64,000 nucleotides of DNA from Lepidostoma basale (Eukaryota > Arthropoda > Insecta > Trichoptera > Lepidostomatidae), in the NCBI GenBank assembly GCA_022606425.2, contig JAHDVF020001600.1, positions 248,001 to 312,000 on the forward strand. The letters run 5' to 3'. Below are positions 9,776-20,568 of this stretch, piece by piece. The notes under the pieces are model-generated. The model made no database searches and was not told the origin of the DNA. It saw nothing but the letters and a program-made list of their open reading frames with translations. The position numbers and the translations under genes were made by a program. Each line of letters begins with the position of its first letter. Position 1 is the first letter of the stretch.

Positions 9776-10227
9776 AATTTTCTACGGTTACAATTTAAAA
9801 AATGCGTGCAATACTCATCGAGAATAGTTTAAAGATTACGTATATAACACACGGCTGAATGAATTGGAAAACAAACCGGAATTCGGCAATTCGACACATC
9901 TGTCAAAACTGTACGAAGCGTTTCATAGGCTATAATATGAATTTTAAATAGCGTAATTCAAGCCACCGACCAGATACTGTTGTCTCCACATCTCCGCTCA
10001 GCACATATCCAGCTTTATCTTCGGATGAGACCTCCTTTTCTCGCCGATAGGCGACGCGAAAGCGCAAATAAATCACCAAACAAATTTGACGTTTAAATTC
10101 AAAAAGCCGCCATTATGGAACCGGCGCAGTCTGACCACGCGCACGGAGAAAACTGATAAAAAATAAAATTAAACAACCGGTACCTACCCGGTAGGTCCTG
10201 GATGAATATAACTACCTAACAAACTAA
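9776..10227. other. intron sequence, no recognised feature
   Basis: Moderate GC, few repeats, no ORF or splice pair that I can support. Confidence 0.45.
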
Positions 10228-10462
10228 CTAACTAAGCATCACGCCATTTCTCCGCAGGGGCAGGCAGAGAGGATGGATCGCCACGATGCTCTGTCCTGGC
10301 ATACCTCTCGGGATTCCTCTACATTCATACATCGTACAATGCACGCACGTCGATTATTCCGACTTCGAATGTGGCCGCCTTTTAGTAATTGATTAATTTG
10401 GTCATGCCATGTTTCCCTCGGTCGTCCTCGGCTTCTATTCCGCTCACGCTGCTTGTGTACAA
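10228..10462 (-). mobile_element. LINE-A 3' fragment, UGCG variant
   Basis: Tail TAACTAACTAAGC at the low side; sense hairpin CCCCTGCGGAG. 5'-truncated after the GKRSRGRPR-equivalent segment. Confidence 0.8.
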
Positions 10463-10500
10463 ATCAAGCAAAGTTTAATTTTACTGAACCTAATTTTTAT

Positions 10501-10880
10501 AACTAACTAACTAACTAACCATCACGCCATTTCCCCGGAGGGGTAGGCAGAGAGGATGGATCGCCACACTGGCCTGTCCTGGCATACCTCTCGGGCTTCC
10601 TCTACATTCATACATCGTACAATGCACGCACGTCGATTATTCCGACTTTGAATGAGGCCGCCATTTAGTAATTGATTAATTTGGTCATGCCATGTTTTCC
10701 TCGGTCGTCCTCGGCTTCTTTTTCCGCTCACGCTGCTTGTGTACAACTTTTTAACCATTCTACTCTCATCCATTCGTTCCATATGTCCAAACCATCTCAG
10801 GGATTCTTTTTTTAATTTTATCCATGATGCAGTCATCTGCCTTACATTTCGCCGCCACTGACATACCTCTCTAGTTTCCT
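10501..10880 (-). mobile_element. LINE-A 3' fragment, UCCG subfamily
   Basis: Minus translation reads SLRWFGHMERMDESRMVKKL, SVSGKRSRGRPRKTWHDQIN, NNRRACIVRCMNVEEAREVC and ILSAYPSGEMA, stop. The tail is (TAAC)n in plus sense. Confidence 0.87.
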
Positions 10881-10884
10881 CCAC

Positions 10885-11395
10885 ATTCTTCTTCTTTCAT
10901 TATTTTGTTCATGACACCGTCATTCGCACCGCATTCACTTCTTATATTTTCATTCGACACTCAATCATACACAGAGTATCACACATTCGTCTAAGAGATC
11001 TCATTTCTGCTGCATTTATTCTATTTTCATCCTTCTTTTGCCAGTTCCATGCTTCGCTTCCATACATAAGGGTCGGTAGAAGAACACCATTGTGCACTGC
11101 CATTCTAGCTTTATTGTATAGGTTTTTGTTTGCGATGACAACTTTAAGTGCACCATTCACTTTGTTGCCTGCCCCAACCCTTCTTTCAACATCCCTCTCC
11201 ACTTTCCCATCTCTTGTAAACATACTACCAAAATACACGAACTCAACTACTTGGTCCAAATTTTCACCATTCACGCTAATGTTGCAGACTGTCATGGTTT
11301 CTTCCTTTTCAAAAATCATTACCTTGGACTTATTAACATTCATCATCAGATCATTTCGCATGCATACCTCGTACATACAATTCACCAGGACTAAA
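10885..11395 (-). mobile_element. LINE-A internal fragment
   Basis: Minus translation spans YEVCMRNDLMMNVNKSKVMI, CNISVNGENLDQVVEFVYFG, SMFTRDGKVERDVERRVGAG and GVLLPTLMYGSEAWNWQKKD to MRSLRRMC. It links the end of the RT domain to the C-terminal half and helps define the family order. Confidence 0.85.
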
Positions 11396-12014
11396 CGTGA
11401 ATAATGAAAACAAAAAAATTAAATCTATAAAGAAAATAATAAAATCCACAAATGTTTGTGTGTTCGACCGGTTTCGGCAGCTAACACCTGAAGATGGCAG
11501 CGAGCTATTTGTTTACAACGATTTCATTCACTTTTTATAACATTTTTCGATACCCTTGCAAGGTAAAAAATGTCACTCCATATATAATATAACAAAACGT
11601 AAATTATAAAGATTAAAATTCACAAATTTAAAGAACACAATTCTTTTTTTGAATTTAAAAAAATCAGTTGAAATCGTTATCCAACTGGTCATTAGCAATC
11701 GAGTCCAACGGAAACCATAGATAAAGATGAATAAAAATAAACATATATTTAAAAAAAACAAAAGCGCGTGAAACCGTTCCGCGAATGTGACGCGTGTCGA
11801 AAATACAATCAAACCGAGTGCAATGAAAAATAGAAGAAGAAGAAAACGACGCGGAATATTTATCGCTGTATGGCGGGCGAGACGCGAACTAGAGAGAGAT
11901 GCACAAGATTGGACACTGAAAAAAATATATACGTATGAAACTAGACAGATCCGAAGTCAGGGTATTAAATGCCCATAGGGTCTTTCTTTGAAAATGATGA
12001 AATACCGGTTTGTC
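11396..12014. other. intron sequence, no recognised gene
   Basis: Includes CGACCGGTTTCGGCAGC and ACCTGAAGATGG near 11465-11497, motifs common in PLE-like repeats but here in an arrangement that does not form a hammerhead core. The remainder is AT-rich. Confidence 0.4.
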
Positions 12015-12415
12015 TCAAAAGAAAGGTCTACGACATGTGTATACTGCCCATGATGACATACGGACTAGAGACGACAACTCTTACAGCAAAAGTGTCCACA
12101 GGCTCAAGTGTACACAGAGGTCCATGGAAAGACAGATACTTGGTGTGAGCTTGCGTGACCGCATAAGGAATGAAGAAATCAAACGCCGCACCAGGGTTGC
12201 TGACGTCATGGACCGAGTGGCAAAATTGAAATGGCAATGGGCTGGACAGGGTGGCAACAGATGGGCACCCAGGATACTCAGTTGGAGACCATGGGCAAAT
12301 AGGCGAAGTGTCGGAAGGCCACCGATCAGATGGACCGATGATATTGTCAAAAGAGTTGAAAAATCTTGGATACAAAAGGGGCGGGATAGAGACGAGTGAA
12401 GGAAGTTGGAAGGGG
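12015..12415 (+). pseudogene. LINE-E C-terminal coding fragment
   Basis: Plus reading: KVYDMCILPMMTYGLETTTL, a one-base frameshift near 12090, then SVHRLKCTQRSMERQILGVS, LRDRIRNEEIKRRTRVADVM, VAKLKWQWAGQGGNRWAPRI and RSVGRPPIRWTDDI. This is a well-known insect LINE C-terminus (RTE-like by memory). Confidence 0.82.
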
Positions 12416-12462
12416 CCTATATCCATCAGTGGAGAGAAGGCTAGCAAAGAAAAAGAAGAAGG

Positions 12463-12785
12463 GTCTTTCAATAGGGACGCTCCATTTTTAATCGCTCGTG
12501 CAAAATGTCTATTATGTCTACTGTGTGCTACGTAGCGCCGTCCTGTAGGAACCATATATTGTCGATATCCATATCATCCAGTTTAAGTAACATGAATCTC
12601 AAATTTATGCACTAAACGATGTATTATGACGGCTATGAAAGCCATAAATCGGCAAACAGAGCACTGATTTTGATAATCAATTTTAACAATTTTAACGCGT
12701 TGTTGAAGCGTGTAACGTTCCATGGTAAAATGTCAAAAAGTTCGAGCACTCTTAATGAAAAGCCCTATATATATATTGTAGGGAG
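12463..12785 (-). pseudogene. mariner/IS630-type element, internally deleted
   Basis: On the minus strand the end TATATAGGGCTTTTCATTAA precedes a transposase start MERYTLQQRVKIVKIDYQNQ. After a large internal deletion it resumes in the DDE region DIDNIWFLQDGAT, a stop, then a degraded DILHERLK. The catalytic core is incomplete. Confidence 0.75.
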
Positions 12786-12904
12786 ATCATAATATAAACG
12801 AAGATTTGATTAAATACATAAGGTAGATTATCAATTATCAGGAAGACGTTTAAATTATGACTCTGCGGGAAACTGTTTTAGCGAAAAGATTAAATAATAA
12901 AAAT

Positions 12905-12978
12905 TTTGATGGTTTGGACACATGGAAAGAATGAATGGTAAAAAAGTATATGTAAATAATGTCAATGGAACTAGAAAT
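12905..12978 (+). mobile_element. LINE-A fragment, left part of a split copy
   Basis: WFGHMERMNGKKVYVNNVNG is readable. It continues at 13236 after an interrupting PLE piece. Confidence 0.75.
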
Positions 12979-13235
12979 ACGGTGTTGGCATCATCGGTTG
13001 GCGAAACAGCTGTCGCGACACTCTCAGTGAATAAAAAGAAATTGTGATATTATAACAGTGTTTTTAATTTTAACAGTAATAAACTTAAGGCGTTAACACT
13101 GGAATTCCATAATTACGATTTTTTTAATGAATTACACTGTTTTTTCCACATTTGAGTTTATTTTTCTCGACGTGTTTCGAAAACTTACACCTTCATCATT
13201 ATATGTAAAAAATAAAGTCGTCAAAAAAATCAAAT
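12979..13235 (-). repeat. PLE terminal repeat with hammerhead-like core
   Basis: On the minus strand ATGATGA (13199-13193) is followed by AGGTGTAAGTTTTC, then GAAAC (13178-13174), AC and GTC. The core differs from CTGANGA at one position. The accompanying block TATGGAATTCCAGTG is shared with the repeats near 46860 and 63690. Confidence 0.65.
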
Positions 13236-13415
13236 TTTTAATGTCGGCCGCGTGAGGAGTCGGAGAAATCAACGTGCGTGCATGACACGATGTACGAATG
13301 TTGAGATATCGAGAGAAGTATCTCAGGGCAAAAAAGTGTGTCAGTTCATTCTTTCTGCCTAGCCCTACGGGAAGACGGCGTGATGGTTATTTAGTTAGTT
13401 AGTGTAATCTAACCT
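13236..13415 (+). mobile_element. LINE-A 3' end, UACG variant
   Basis: Continuation of 12905-12978: NVGRVRSRRNQRACMTRCT-like sequence, then sense GCCCTACGGGAAGACGGCG, TGA and GGTTATTTAGTTAGTTAG. The hairpin loop is UACG. Confidence 0.8.
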
Positions 13416-13489
13416 AACCTAAGTCTAATTTGTATTGTTCATAGGAACACTTCTTACATCCTTGATATCCAAAAAATGATGATTTTCCT

Positions 13490-14110
13490 ACAATCTCACA
13501 CAGACTTTTCCAGACTTCCGTTCCGAATCCTGCCCAACATGCTAAATGCAATGTCACAAATCCTCTCGATGGATTTGGACATTGCACTTAGCATGTTGAT
13601 CGAGGACGGAAAGTTGGCCTTCTCTCATAGATGATTCCGAGATCTCTCATCGTAGATACATATGCCAGTTGCTGGTTATTCATCGTGTATTTATGATACA
13701 CAGTTCTCAATGCTATAGTAAAAAATAGCATAACGCACTTGGAGACATTGAATTGCATTTGATTACTGTGACTCCAGTTAACAAAATTATTAATGTCCGA
13801 CTGGAGACGTAGATAGTCGTCATGATTGATGAAATCTCGAGAAATTTATCATCTTAGCAATATCATTTATAAAGATAGTGAAGAGTGGGCCTAGGTTTGA
13901 ACCTTGTGAAACCCCTGAATTTACAAGAAATGATTCCAATCGAATAATTCCGTATTAGATGAATTTTTAATTTACTTATGAAAAACATAATCAACTGAGA
14001 AGAGAATCCAGCGATTCACAGTAATACATGGGGAAAACAACGGGGAACTACCACATTAAAAGCCCAAATGGGGCATCCCAAGAACCAACAAAATGCTTCA
14101 CTTTGCAGCA
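13490..14110 (-). mobile_element. LINE-H reverse transcriptase fragment
   Basis: The minus strand contains NSGVSQGSNLGPLFTIFIND followed by IAKM, the RT motif G-V-x-Q-G-S-x-L-G-P typical of jockey/CR1-type enzymes. Farther along is YTMNNQQLAYVSTMRDLGII, the palm-distal DLGI box. Frames are broken. A related copy lies at 15872-16110. LINE-C may be the 3' half of the same family, but no continuous copy proves this. Confidence 0.72.
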
Positions 14111-14155
14111 AACCAATCCCTTGGATTGAAACTAGAAAAGAAACGCGCCAAGAAA

Positions 14156-14345
14156 GTACTAACTAACCATCACGCCGTTTCCCCGGAAGGGTAGGCAGAA
14201 TGGATGGACAGCCCTACCGCTCTGTCCTGACATACCTCTTTAGTTTCCTCTATATTCATACATCGTAACATGCACGCTCGTCGATTTTTACGACTTCGAA
14301 TGTGGCCGCCTTTTAGTATTTGATAAATTTGGTCATGCCAAGATG
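14156..14345 (-). mobile_element. LINE-A 3' fragment
   Basis: Sense 3' end CCCTTCCGGGGAAACGG, an exception to the UNCG loop. Short and 5'-truncated. Confidence 0.8.
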
Positions 14346-14351
14346 TGTAAC

Positions 14352-15028
14352 TTAACTAACTAACTAACTAAACATCACGCCGTCTCCCCGAAGGGGTAGG
14401 CAGAAAAAATGGACCACCACACCTTTCTTTCCTGTCATATTTCTCTCGCTTCCTCAACATTCATACATCGTGTCATGCACGCGCGTCGATTTCTCTGACT
14501 CCTCACATGGCTGACATTCAATATTTGTTTCATTTCATCGTGCCACGTTTTCCCCGGTTTTCCTATATTTCTGGTTCCATTTACATCGTTAACATATACT
14601 TTTTTTACTATTCTTTCTTCATTCATTCTTTCCATGTGTCCAAACCATCTTTATGATCCTTTCATTATTTTGTTCATAAAACCATCATTTGCACCGCATT
14701 CACTTCTTATATTTTCATTCGACACTCTATCATACACAGAGTATGCACACATTCGTCTAAGAGATCTCATCTTCTTCTTCATTTTCATCCTTCTTTTGCC
14801 AGTTCCATGCTTCGCTTCCATACCTAAGGGTCGGTAGAAGAACACCATTGTGCACTGGCATTTTAGTATTTTTTGGATAGGTTTTTGTTTGCGATGACAA
14901 CTCTAAGTGCACCATTAACTTTGTTGCCTGCCCCAATCCTTCTTTCAGTATCCCTCTCCACTCGCCCATCTCTTGTAAACATACTACCTAAATAGACGAA
15001 CTCATCTACTTGCTCCAAACTATAACAA
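14352..15028 (-). mobile_element. LINE-A 3' copy, about 680 bp
   Basis: Minus copy from SLEQVDEFVYLGSMFTRDGR through GVLLPTLRYGSEAWNWQKKD, MRSLRRMCAYSVYDRVSNEN and MERMNEER to the C-terminus, UUCG hairpin and (GTTA)n tail. Several small deletions and frameshifts. Confidence 0.87.
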
Positions 15029-15084
15029 ACTACGTATAACTTCAATAAGGTTATTTCCAGTTCGGGTCTGCCCTTAGGTCTCTG

Positions 15085-15205
15085 AATAGGAAACGGCTGT
15101 GGATGTATTTATAGCCGGCATTAGCCAGACCAGAATTAGAACGGGGATAGTCGCGGCCAGCGCCGCCGGTGGTTACGTAAACGACCGCGTGGCGGCGGGA
15201 CATTC
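15085..15205 (-). promoter_or_regulatory. candidate core promoter in the Usp2 intron
   Basis: On the minus strand a CpG-rich block (15130-15205, with GGCGGCGCTGGCCGCGAC) precedes TATAAATA (15113-15106). About 28 bases further is an initiator-like TTCAGAG at about 15087. The spacing is right for TATA to start site. No attached transcript can be shown from sequence. Confidence 0.3.
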
Positions 15206-15414
15206 TGAATTCGAAAAATGAAAACAAATGAAGGCGGAACAGCTGTATTCGAATTTTGAATACGTTCGAATTCGAAGCTACAGAATTTAAATGTACGCAA
15301 TAAAAATTACTAAGACTTCTACAGGGTCTTTAAGAAATATAAATAAAAACGAAATGAACTTCAAAATGATCATTTTTAGATATAACAAAATTTCAGATAG
15401 CATTTTATACAACA
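15206..15414. other. unclassified intron sequence
   Basis: Nothing recognised. Confidence 0.4.
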
Positions 15415-15645
15415 ACAAACCATCGTGCCGTTTCCCCAAAGAGATAGGCAAAGTGAATGGACCGCCACATTACTCGATCCTGACACACGTCTCTATATTC
15501 CTCCACATTCATACAGCGGGTCATACACGCACGTCGATTCTTCCGACTTCTAACATGGTCGACCTTTAAAATTTGATTAATTTGGTCCTGCCAAGTTTTC
15601 CTCGGTCTCCCACGACTCCGTGTTCCATTCACACAGCTAAATATA
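15415..15645 (-). mobile_element. LINE-A 3' fragment with (GTT)n-type tail
   Basis: The flank ACAACAACAAACCATCG is the antisense of a GTTGTTG tail. Minus translation reads CVNGTRSRGRPRKTWQDQIN and NRRACMTRCMNVEEYRDVCQ. Confidence 0.8.
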
Positions 15646-15709
15646 TAAAAGTAAGGCAATTTTATAATGTATTGATGGATTGTATCGTGGGCCCAATACT
15701 ATAACTAAC

Positions 15710-15870
15710 AACAATAAACCATCACGTGGTTTCCTTATAGGGGTAGGCAAAGAGAATGGACGGCCGCACTACGATCCTCGATCCTGACACACGTCTCTAG
15801 CTTCCTTTAAAATTTGATTAATCTGGTCATGACAAGTTTTCCTCGGTCACCCACGCCTCCTCACTCCACT
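15710..15870 (-). mobile_element. LINE-A 3' fragment, decayed
   Basis: ACAACAATAAACCATCACG tail, then a degraded C-terminal region with an internal deletion. Confidence 0.7.
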
Positions 15871-15871
15871 T

Positions 15872-16110
15872 ACACATTTAGCAATATCATTTATGAATAT
15901 GGTAAAGAGTAGTCCTAGGTTTGAACCTTGTGGCACCCCTGAATTTACAAGAAAAAATTCCGATCGAATAATCTCGTATGAGACGAATTGTTTTCTTCGC
16001 CCAGATTACTAATGAAAAACATAATCAACTGAGAAAAGAATCCAATGGTTCAAAGTGATAAATTTGGAAAGCAACGGGGAACTACCACATTAAAAGCCCA
16101 AACTTTCATA
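15872..16110 (-). mobile_element. LINE-H reverse transcriptase fragment
   Basis: Second copy of the 13490-14110 sequence. Minus reading includes VNSGVPQGSNLGLLFTIFIN. Confidence 0.72.
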
Positions 16111-16144
16111 ACCATTCTTCCTTCATCCATGCGTTCCATTTGTA

Positions 16145-16610
16145 TAGGGTGTTTTTTTTAGAGGTATACAATACATATTCAAAATTAAAAACAACACATT
16201 AAAATAATGTTAATGTCTATGATGTTGGATTTATTTAATAGATAATTTTATGCCATTATTGTTTAAATATGATTTCGGGCATATGAGCGCCACGGCTAGC
16301 TCGAATGAAGCGCAATCGTGAAGTCCAATTTTCGACAATTGTCGTCTTTGTGGATGTGTATTATCCACTGCGAAAACGATCCATGGTCTTCCGAATAATT
16401 TGCTCGGATGGACGATTACGTCGACCGTAAAATGGACGTAGTCCACGATAAATTTGGCGAACCGAACCATGTTTTTCAAAATAAATTTCAGTCTATTCAC
16501 GATGAAATGGCAAAACGTACTGACTACAAATCAACTGTCAACTGTCAAATTGACAGTCTGTAGAAACAATGTTGCCAGTTTAAAAACCAAACCTTAAAAA
16601 AAACACCCTA
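16145..16610. mobile_element. MITE-2, TA-flanked inverted-repeat element
   Basis: Inverted ends TAGGGTGTTTTTTTTA and TAAAAAAAACACCCTA with TA on both sides (16143-16144 and 16611-16612). The host is a LINE-A copy whose sequence resumes exactly: GTTCCATTTG(TA) before and (TA)CAAACCAACGCAATG after. The TA duplication points to a Tc1/mariner-superfamily MITE. No transposase is readable inside. Confidence 0.85.
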
Positions 16611-16613
16611 TAC

Positions 16614-16815
16614 AAACCAACGCAATGATCCTTTCGTAATTTTGTTCATAATACTTTCTTCCGCTCTATATTCCTTTCTTATATCAGCATTTTAATTTCT
16701 GTTGTTCATCGTTTTACCACACATACGTCTTAAGGATCTCATCTTAACCGCATTGCTCTCATCCTTGTGCCTTATCATCATCTATAATAACCCTCATCTA
16801 TGGAAGCGAAGCTTG
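16614..16815 (-). mobile_element. LINE-A fragment, host of MITE-2
   Basis: Right part of the copy split by MITE-2; it runs to a minus PTLMYGSEA-equivalent near 16800. The left part is about 16111-16142. Confidence 0.72.
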
Positions 16816-16885
16816 GAGGGTTTTTTTATATACAACAGGTCGTTTGAACTCAATTACTGTATACAATTTGATTTTAGCTATTATG

Positions 16886-17056
16886 TTGATTCTCGTGACA
16901 TGTGATAAGTAGCTAATCTATCGCCATTTTATTGTCATCTAAATTCTACACCAGACCAAAGACAGTGTGACAATTACACCGCCATCGCCGGGAATCGAAC
17001 CCGGGACCTTCGGTGTGGCAGTCATAGCTCTTGCCACTCTTCCGACAAATGTCGTC
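16886..17056 (-). mobile_element. SINE-1 copy
   Basis: Antisense copy of the tRNA-headed SINE described at 60867. The B-box region reads GGGAATCGAACCCGGGACC on this strand. The hairpin tail block GACAGTGTGACAATTACAC is present but altered. Confidence 0.85.
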
Positions 17057-17069
17057 TATTTAATCTTAC

Positions 17070-17290
17070 AATGTGAAATTCCATAATGATATATATAATA
17101 ATATTTTTATTATTAATGAAAACACAATTTTTTCCACTTTTCGTTTATTTTTCTTTAAATGTTTCGAAGGTCTCAAGCCTTCATCATTAGAAGGACGATA
17201 TAAAATTATTTATATAGTTATTTTCATGTGTAAAATCTTTGAAGCATGTCGAGAAAAACACACTCAAAAGTAAAAAATAAAATTGTTAAT
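17070..17290 (-). repeat. PLE terminal repeat with hammerhead-like core
   Basis: On the minus strand ATGATGA (17187-17181) is followed by AGGCTTGAGACCTTC and GAAAC (17165-17161). One core position differs from CTGANGA. A partial inverted arm follows on the plus strand near 17222-17270. Confidence 0.6.
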
Positions 17291-17582
17291 TTCATTAAAT
17301 ATATTGTACCTATATTGTAATTGAAAGATGTCCTGGATACAGAAATCTCCAGAGAAAACTCATTGGTCGCATTTTCTTTGACTTTGCAGCGCTTTTTGGA
17401 TTTTCGCCAAATGATGGATGGAAAAATATATCAATCGTGGAAAGGTAAAATGTGGCTAACACCAAAAATACGAAATTTAAAAATATACAAAAAATACTCC
17501 AGAAAAGGTTACGAACCTTATACTCTTAATATTTTTTTCAAAAAGAAATAAACAATACGAATTAAAAAATATTTTCCTATAA

Positions 17583-18165
17583 AAAAATTAACTAGCTAAC
17601 TAACCATCACACCGTCTCTCCGAAGGGGTAGGCAGAAAGAATGGACTGCCCCACTTTTCTTTCCTGACATATTTCTCTCGATTCCTCAACGTTCATACAT
17701 CGTGTCATGCACGCGCGTCGATTTCTCTGACTCCTCACATGGCCGACATACAATATTTGATTTATTTGATCGTGCCACGTTTTCCTCGATCTTTGTCTAT
17801 TTCTGGTTCCATTTACATCGTTAACATATAATTTTTTTACCATTCTTTCTTTCCATATGTCCAAACCATCTTAATGATCCTTTCATTATTTTGTTCATAA
17901 CACCATCATTCGCAACGCATTCACTATTCTTATATTTTCATTCGACACTATCATACACAGAGTATTCACACATTCGTCTAGGAGATCTCATTTCTACTGC
18001 ATTTATTCTACTTTCACCCTTCTTTTGCCAGATCCATTCTTCGATGCATAAGGGTCGGTACAAGAATACCATTGTGCTCTGCCATTTTAGCTTTTTGGAT
18101 AGGTTTTGTTTCACTCTACGTACATCATTCACTTTGTTGCCTGCACCAACCCTTCTTTCAAAAGT
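17583..18165 (-). mobile_element. LINE-A 3' copy joined to LINE-C
   Basis: Minus copy from GAGNKVND through SRINAVEMRSPRRMCEYSVY and VKKLYVNDVNGTRNR to SAYPFGETV, with the UUCG hairpin and (GTTA)n tail. Its 5' end abuts antisense LINE-C at about 18166 with no spacer. Confidence 0.85.
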
Positions 18166-18166
18166 C

Positions 18167-18292
18167 AAGAGTATTTGTCTCCTGAACGTACTTTCACTAA
18201 TATGAAAGACGTCGATCTCCGAGGAGACCGCGTTCAGCAGACTAATTGCTCTTCCCACCGGTGTCACCAGAGGCAGATTGGTTCTGGTGGCC
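18167..18292 (-). mobile_element. LINE-C antisense fragment
   Basis: Minus reading gives ARTNLPLVTPVGRAISLLNA and VSSEIDVFHISESTF. Confidence 0.8.
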
Positions 18293-18379
18293 GTGATAAC
18301 TACCATACTCCATCATACACAAATGGGACAAAGCTTGGAATAAGAAGATCCACATGTATAGGAAGGATGATACCGAGAT

Positions 18380-18760
18380 TCCAGGGGATATTTTGAAAAC
18401 TCAGCCGTGCTGGAGGGTGTAGGTCTTTTTGTTCCCGACAGATATCTCCGACAGCGCCAGCATAGATTGTTCTTTCTTCCGGCCACAAGAACCAACCTGC
18501 CTCTAATAATGCCGGTGGGAAGAGCAATCAGTTTGCTGAACAAGATTACCTCAGAGATCGACATCTTTCATATTAGTGAAAATACGTTCAGGAGAAAAAT
18601 ACCCTTAACTTTAGAGAGTATCTTTTCTTCCTAAAGTTGAACCATCTCTCATGCGTTCCTGATTCCTTACCCTTTCTTAAATAGATGTCTTAAACTCTTA
18701 TTATGTTTGTAATATCTTTTGAGTGAAAAATAAACTGATAAACTGATCATAGTTTAAGAA
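18380..18760 (+). mobile_element. LINE-C 3' end
   Basis: Plus translation reads MLEGVGLFVPDRYLRQRQHR, TNLPLIMPVGRAISLLNKIT, SEIDIFHISENTFR and a stop at 18634. The 3' UTR ends AATAAACTGATAAACTGATC. It points away from the antisense fragment at 18167, giving an inverted pair. Confidence 0.83.
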
Positions 18761-19025
18761 CGTTTGATAACAAATATTTTTTGAAGTTGCGACTTTTTTC
18801 TCTTCCACCGACGACATAAAATCATACACGCTTTTGACTAGGGTGATGCTGCGTGGGATATGTATGAGTCTTTAAAATATATATTATATTCTATGTACTT
18901 ATGACGTTAATTTTAAAGTATTAAAAAAAATCGAGTCATACGATTATTTCGATTTTCTTCACGGCGGAAAATTTTCCTTTCACAATATGTAGGTGATGAA
19001 TACACTATATACCTGACTCAATAAC

Positions 19026-19243
19026 TAACTAACCATCACGCCGTTTCCCCGGAGCGGTAGGCGAGAGGATGAACCGCCATACTGCCATATCTCTATAGAT
19101 TCCTCTACATTAATACATCGTGTCATGCACGCACGTCGATTTCTCAGACTCCTCAAATGGTTAAAATTCCATTTTACATTTTTTTACGTGCTACTTCTTA
19201 TGTATTCCAATTTTTCTAGTTCCATTTACATCGTTTACATATT
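19026..19243 (-). mobile_element. LINE-A fragment interrupted by SINE-1
   Basis: Tail TAACTAACTAACC, sense hairpin CCGCTCCGGGG. The copy runs to TTCCATTTACATCGTTTACA, where SINE-1 is inserted. The site sequence reappears at about 19425 (CCCTTTACATCATTTG). Confidence 0.78.
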
Positions 19244-19420
19244 GACGACCTTCGTGGCCGAGTGATAAGTACTTTGACTGCCGCCCCGAAGGTTCTGGGT
19301 TCGATTCCCGGCAATGGCAGTGTGATTGTCACACTGTCTTTGGTCGGGTGTAGAATTCACGTGACAATAAAATGGCGATAGATTAGCTACCTATCACGTG
19401 TCACGAGAATCAATATGATA
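19244..19420 (+). mobile_element. SINE-1 copy
   Basis: tRNA-like head with A-box-like TGGCCGAGTGAT and B box GGTTCGATTCC, then the hairpin CAGTGTGATTGTCACACTG and the body to GAATCAATATGAT. Inserted in LINE-A. Confidence 0.88.
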
Positions 19421-19499
19421 ATGCCCTTTACATCATTTGTATATTTTTGTATTCAACAAAAATAATAATAATAATATTTTACACTTTCATTACCATTCT

Positions 19500-20045
19500 T
19501 TCTAACTAACCATCACACCATTTCCCCGAAGGGGTAGGCAGAGAGGATGGATCGCCACACTGCTCTGTCCTGGCATACATCTCGGGATTCCTCTACATTC
19601 ATACATCGTACCATGCACGCACGTCGATTATTCCGACTTCGAATGTGACCGCCTTTTAGTAATTGATTAATTTGGTCATGCCATGTTTTCCTCGGTCGTC
19701 CTCGGCTTCTTTTCCCACTCACGCTGCTTGTGTACAACTTTTTAACCATTCTACTCTCATCCATTCGTTCCATATGTCCAAACCATCTCAGGGATCCTTT
19801 TTTAATTGTATCTATGTTGCAGTCATCTGCCTTACATTTCTTTCTTGTTTCATCGTTATCATACAACGTTTTCCCGCACATTCTTCTTAGTGATCTCATT
19901 TCTACGGCGTTTATCTTGCTTTCATCCTTCTTTTGCCAGCTCCAAGCTTCACTTTCATACATGAGGGTTGCACTAGAACTCCATTGTGTACTGCCATCTT
20001 TGCTTCTGTGGATATATTTCTATTTGCAGTAATGACTTTTCTTTC
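19500..20045 (-). mobile_element. LINE-A 3' copy
   Basis: Minus translation reads ESEAWSWQKKDESKINAVEM, RSLRRMCGKTLYDNDETRKK, SLRWFGHMERMDESRMVKKL and SILSAYPFGEMV. Loop UUCG. A second short LINE-A fragment follows to 20175. Confidence 0.85.
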
Positions 20046-20215
20046 CATTGTCCATTCCATGTGTCCAAACCATCTAAATGATCCTTTCATTATTTTTTTC
20101 ATAACACTTTCATTCGCACTGCATTCACTTCTTATATTATCATTCTACACTCTATCATACACAGATTTTCATTATAGGATTTAAATCAATGATATTAGAG
20201 TTTATTTTACAATCT

Positions 20216-20335
20216 TCAATGTGAGCAGAAAATAGCTCATTATTATGAAGAAGGAATCTGGTCGTGTCCAGGCTTGAACCCATGTCCCCTGGATCAGGAG
20301 CCAAGCGTTCTATCCCCTAGACCACCACCCTTCTT
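20216..20335 (-). mobile_element. SINE-2 copy, tRNA-headed
   Basis: On the minus strand the head begins GGTGGTCTAGGGGATAGAAC with A-box-like TGGTCTAGGGG, and the B box reads GGTTCAAGCC. The body contains CATAATAATGAGCTATTTTC. Related copies are at 24575 and 63870. The acceptor-stem pairing of a real tRNA is absent. Confidence 0.78.
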
Positions 20336-20568
20336 TTGCCAGTTCCATGCTTCGCTGCTGTCATTTTGTTCATAACACTTTCATTCGCACTGCATTCACT
20401 CCATATATTTTCATTTTTATTATTAATTTTAATCATATAGTGAGTCGTAAATATTGATACGTGATGCTATCTGAATGAAATTCTCTGCCTATCTTTCGAA
20501 AAAACGACTTTTTCAAGAATGAAATATCATAAAATCATTTTGGACATAAATGAAGAGCATGTTTTTAA

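Noticed and set aside
11455..11500. Hammerhead core near CGACCGGTTTCGGCAGC
   Set aside because: CTGAAGA is on the plus strand while GAAAC is on the minus strand, so no core forms on either strand.
16231..16500. 89-codon minus ORF as a gene
   Set aside because: Inside MITE-2, no family resemblance, no start context or splice support.
20277..20335. tRNA gene on the minus strand
   Set aside because: Repeated at 24575 and 63870 with different damage; it is the head of SINE-2.
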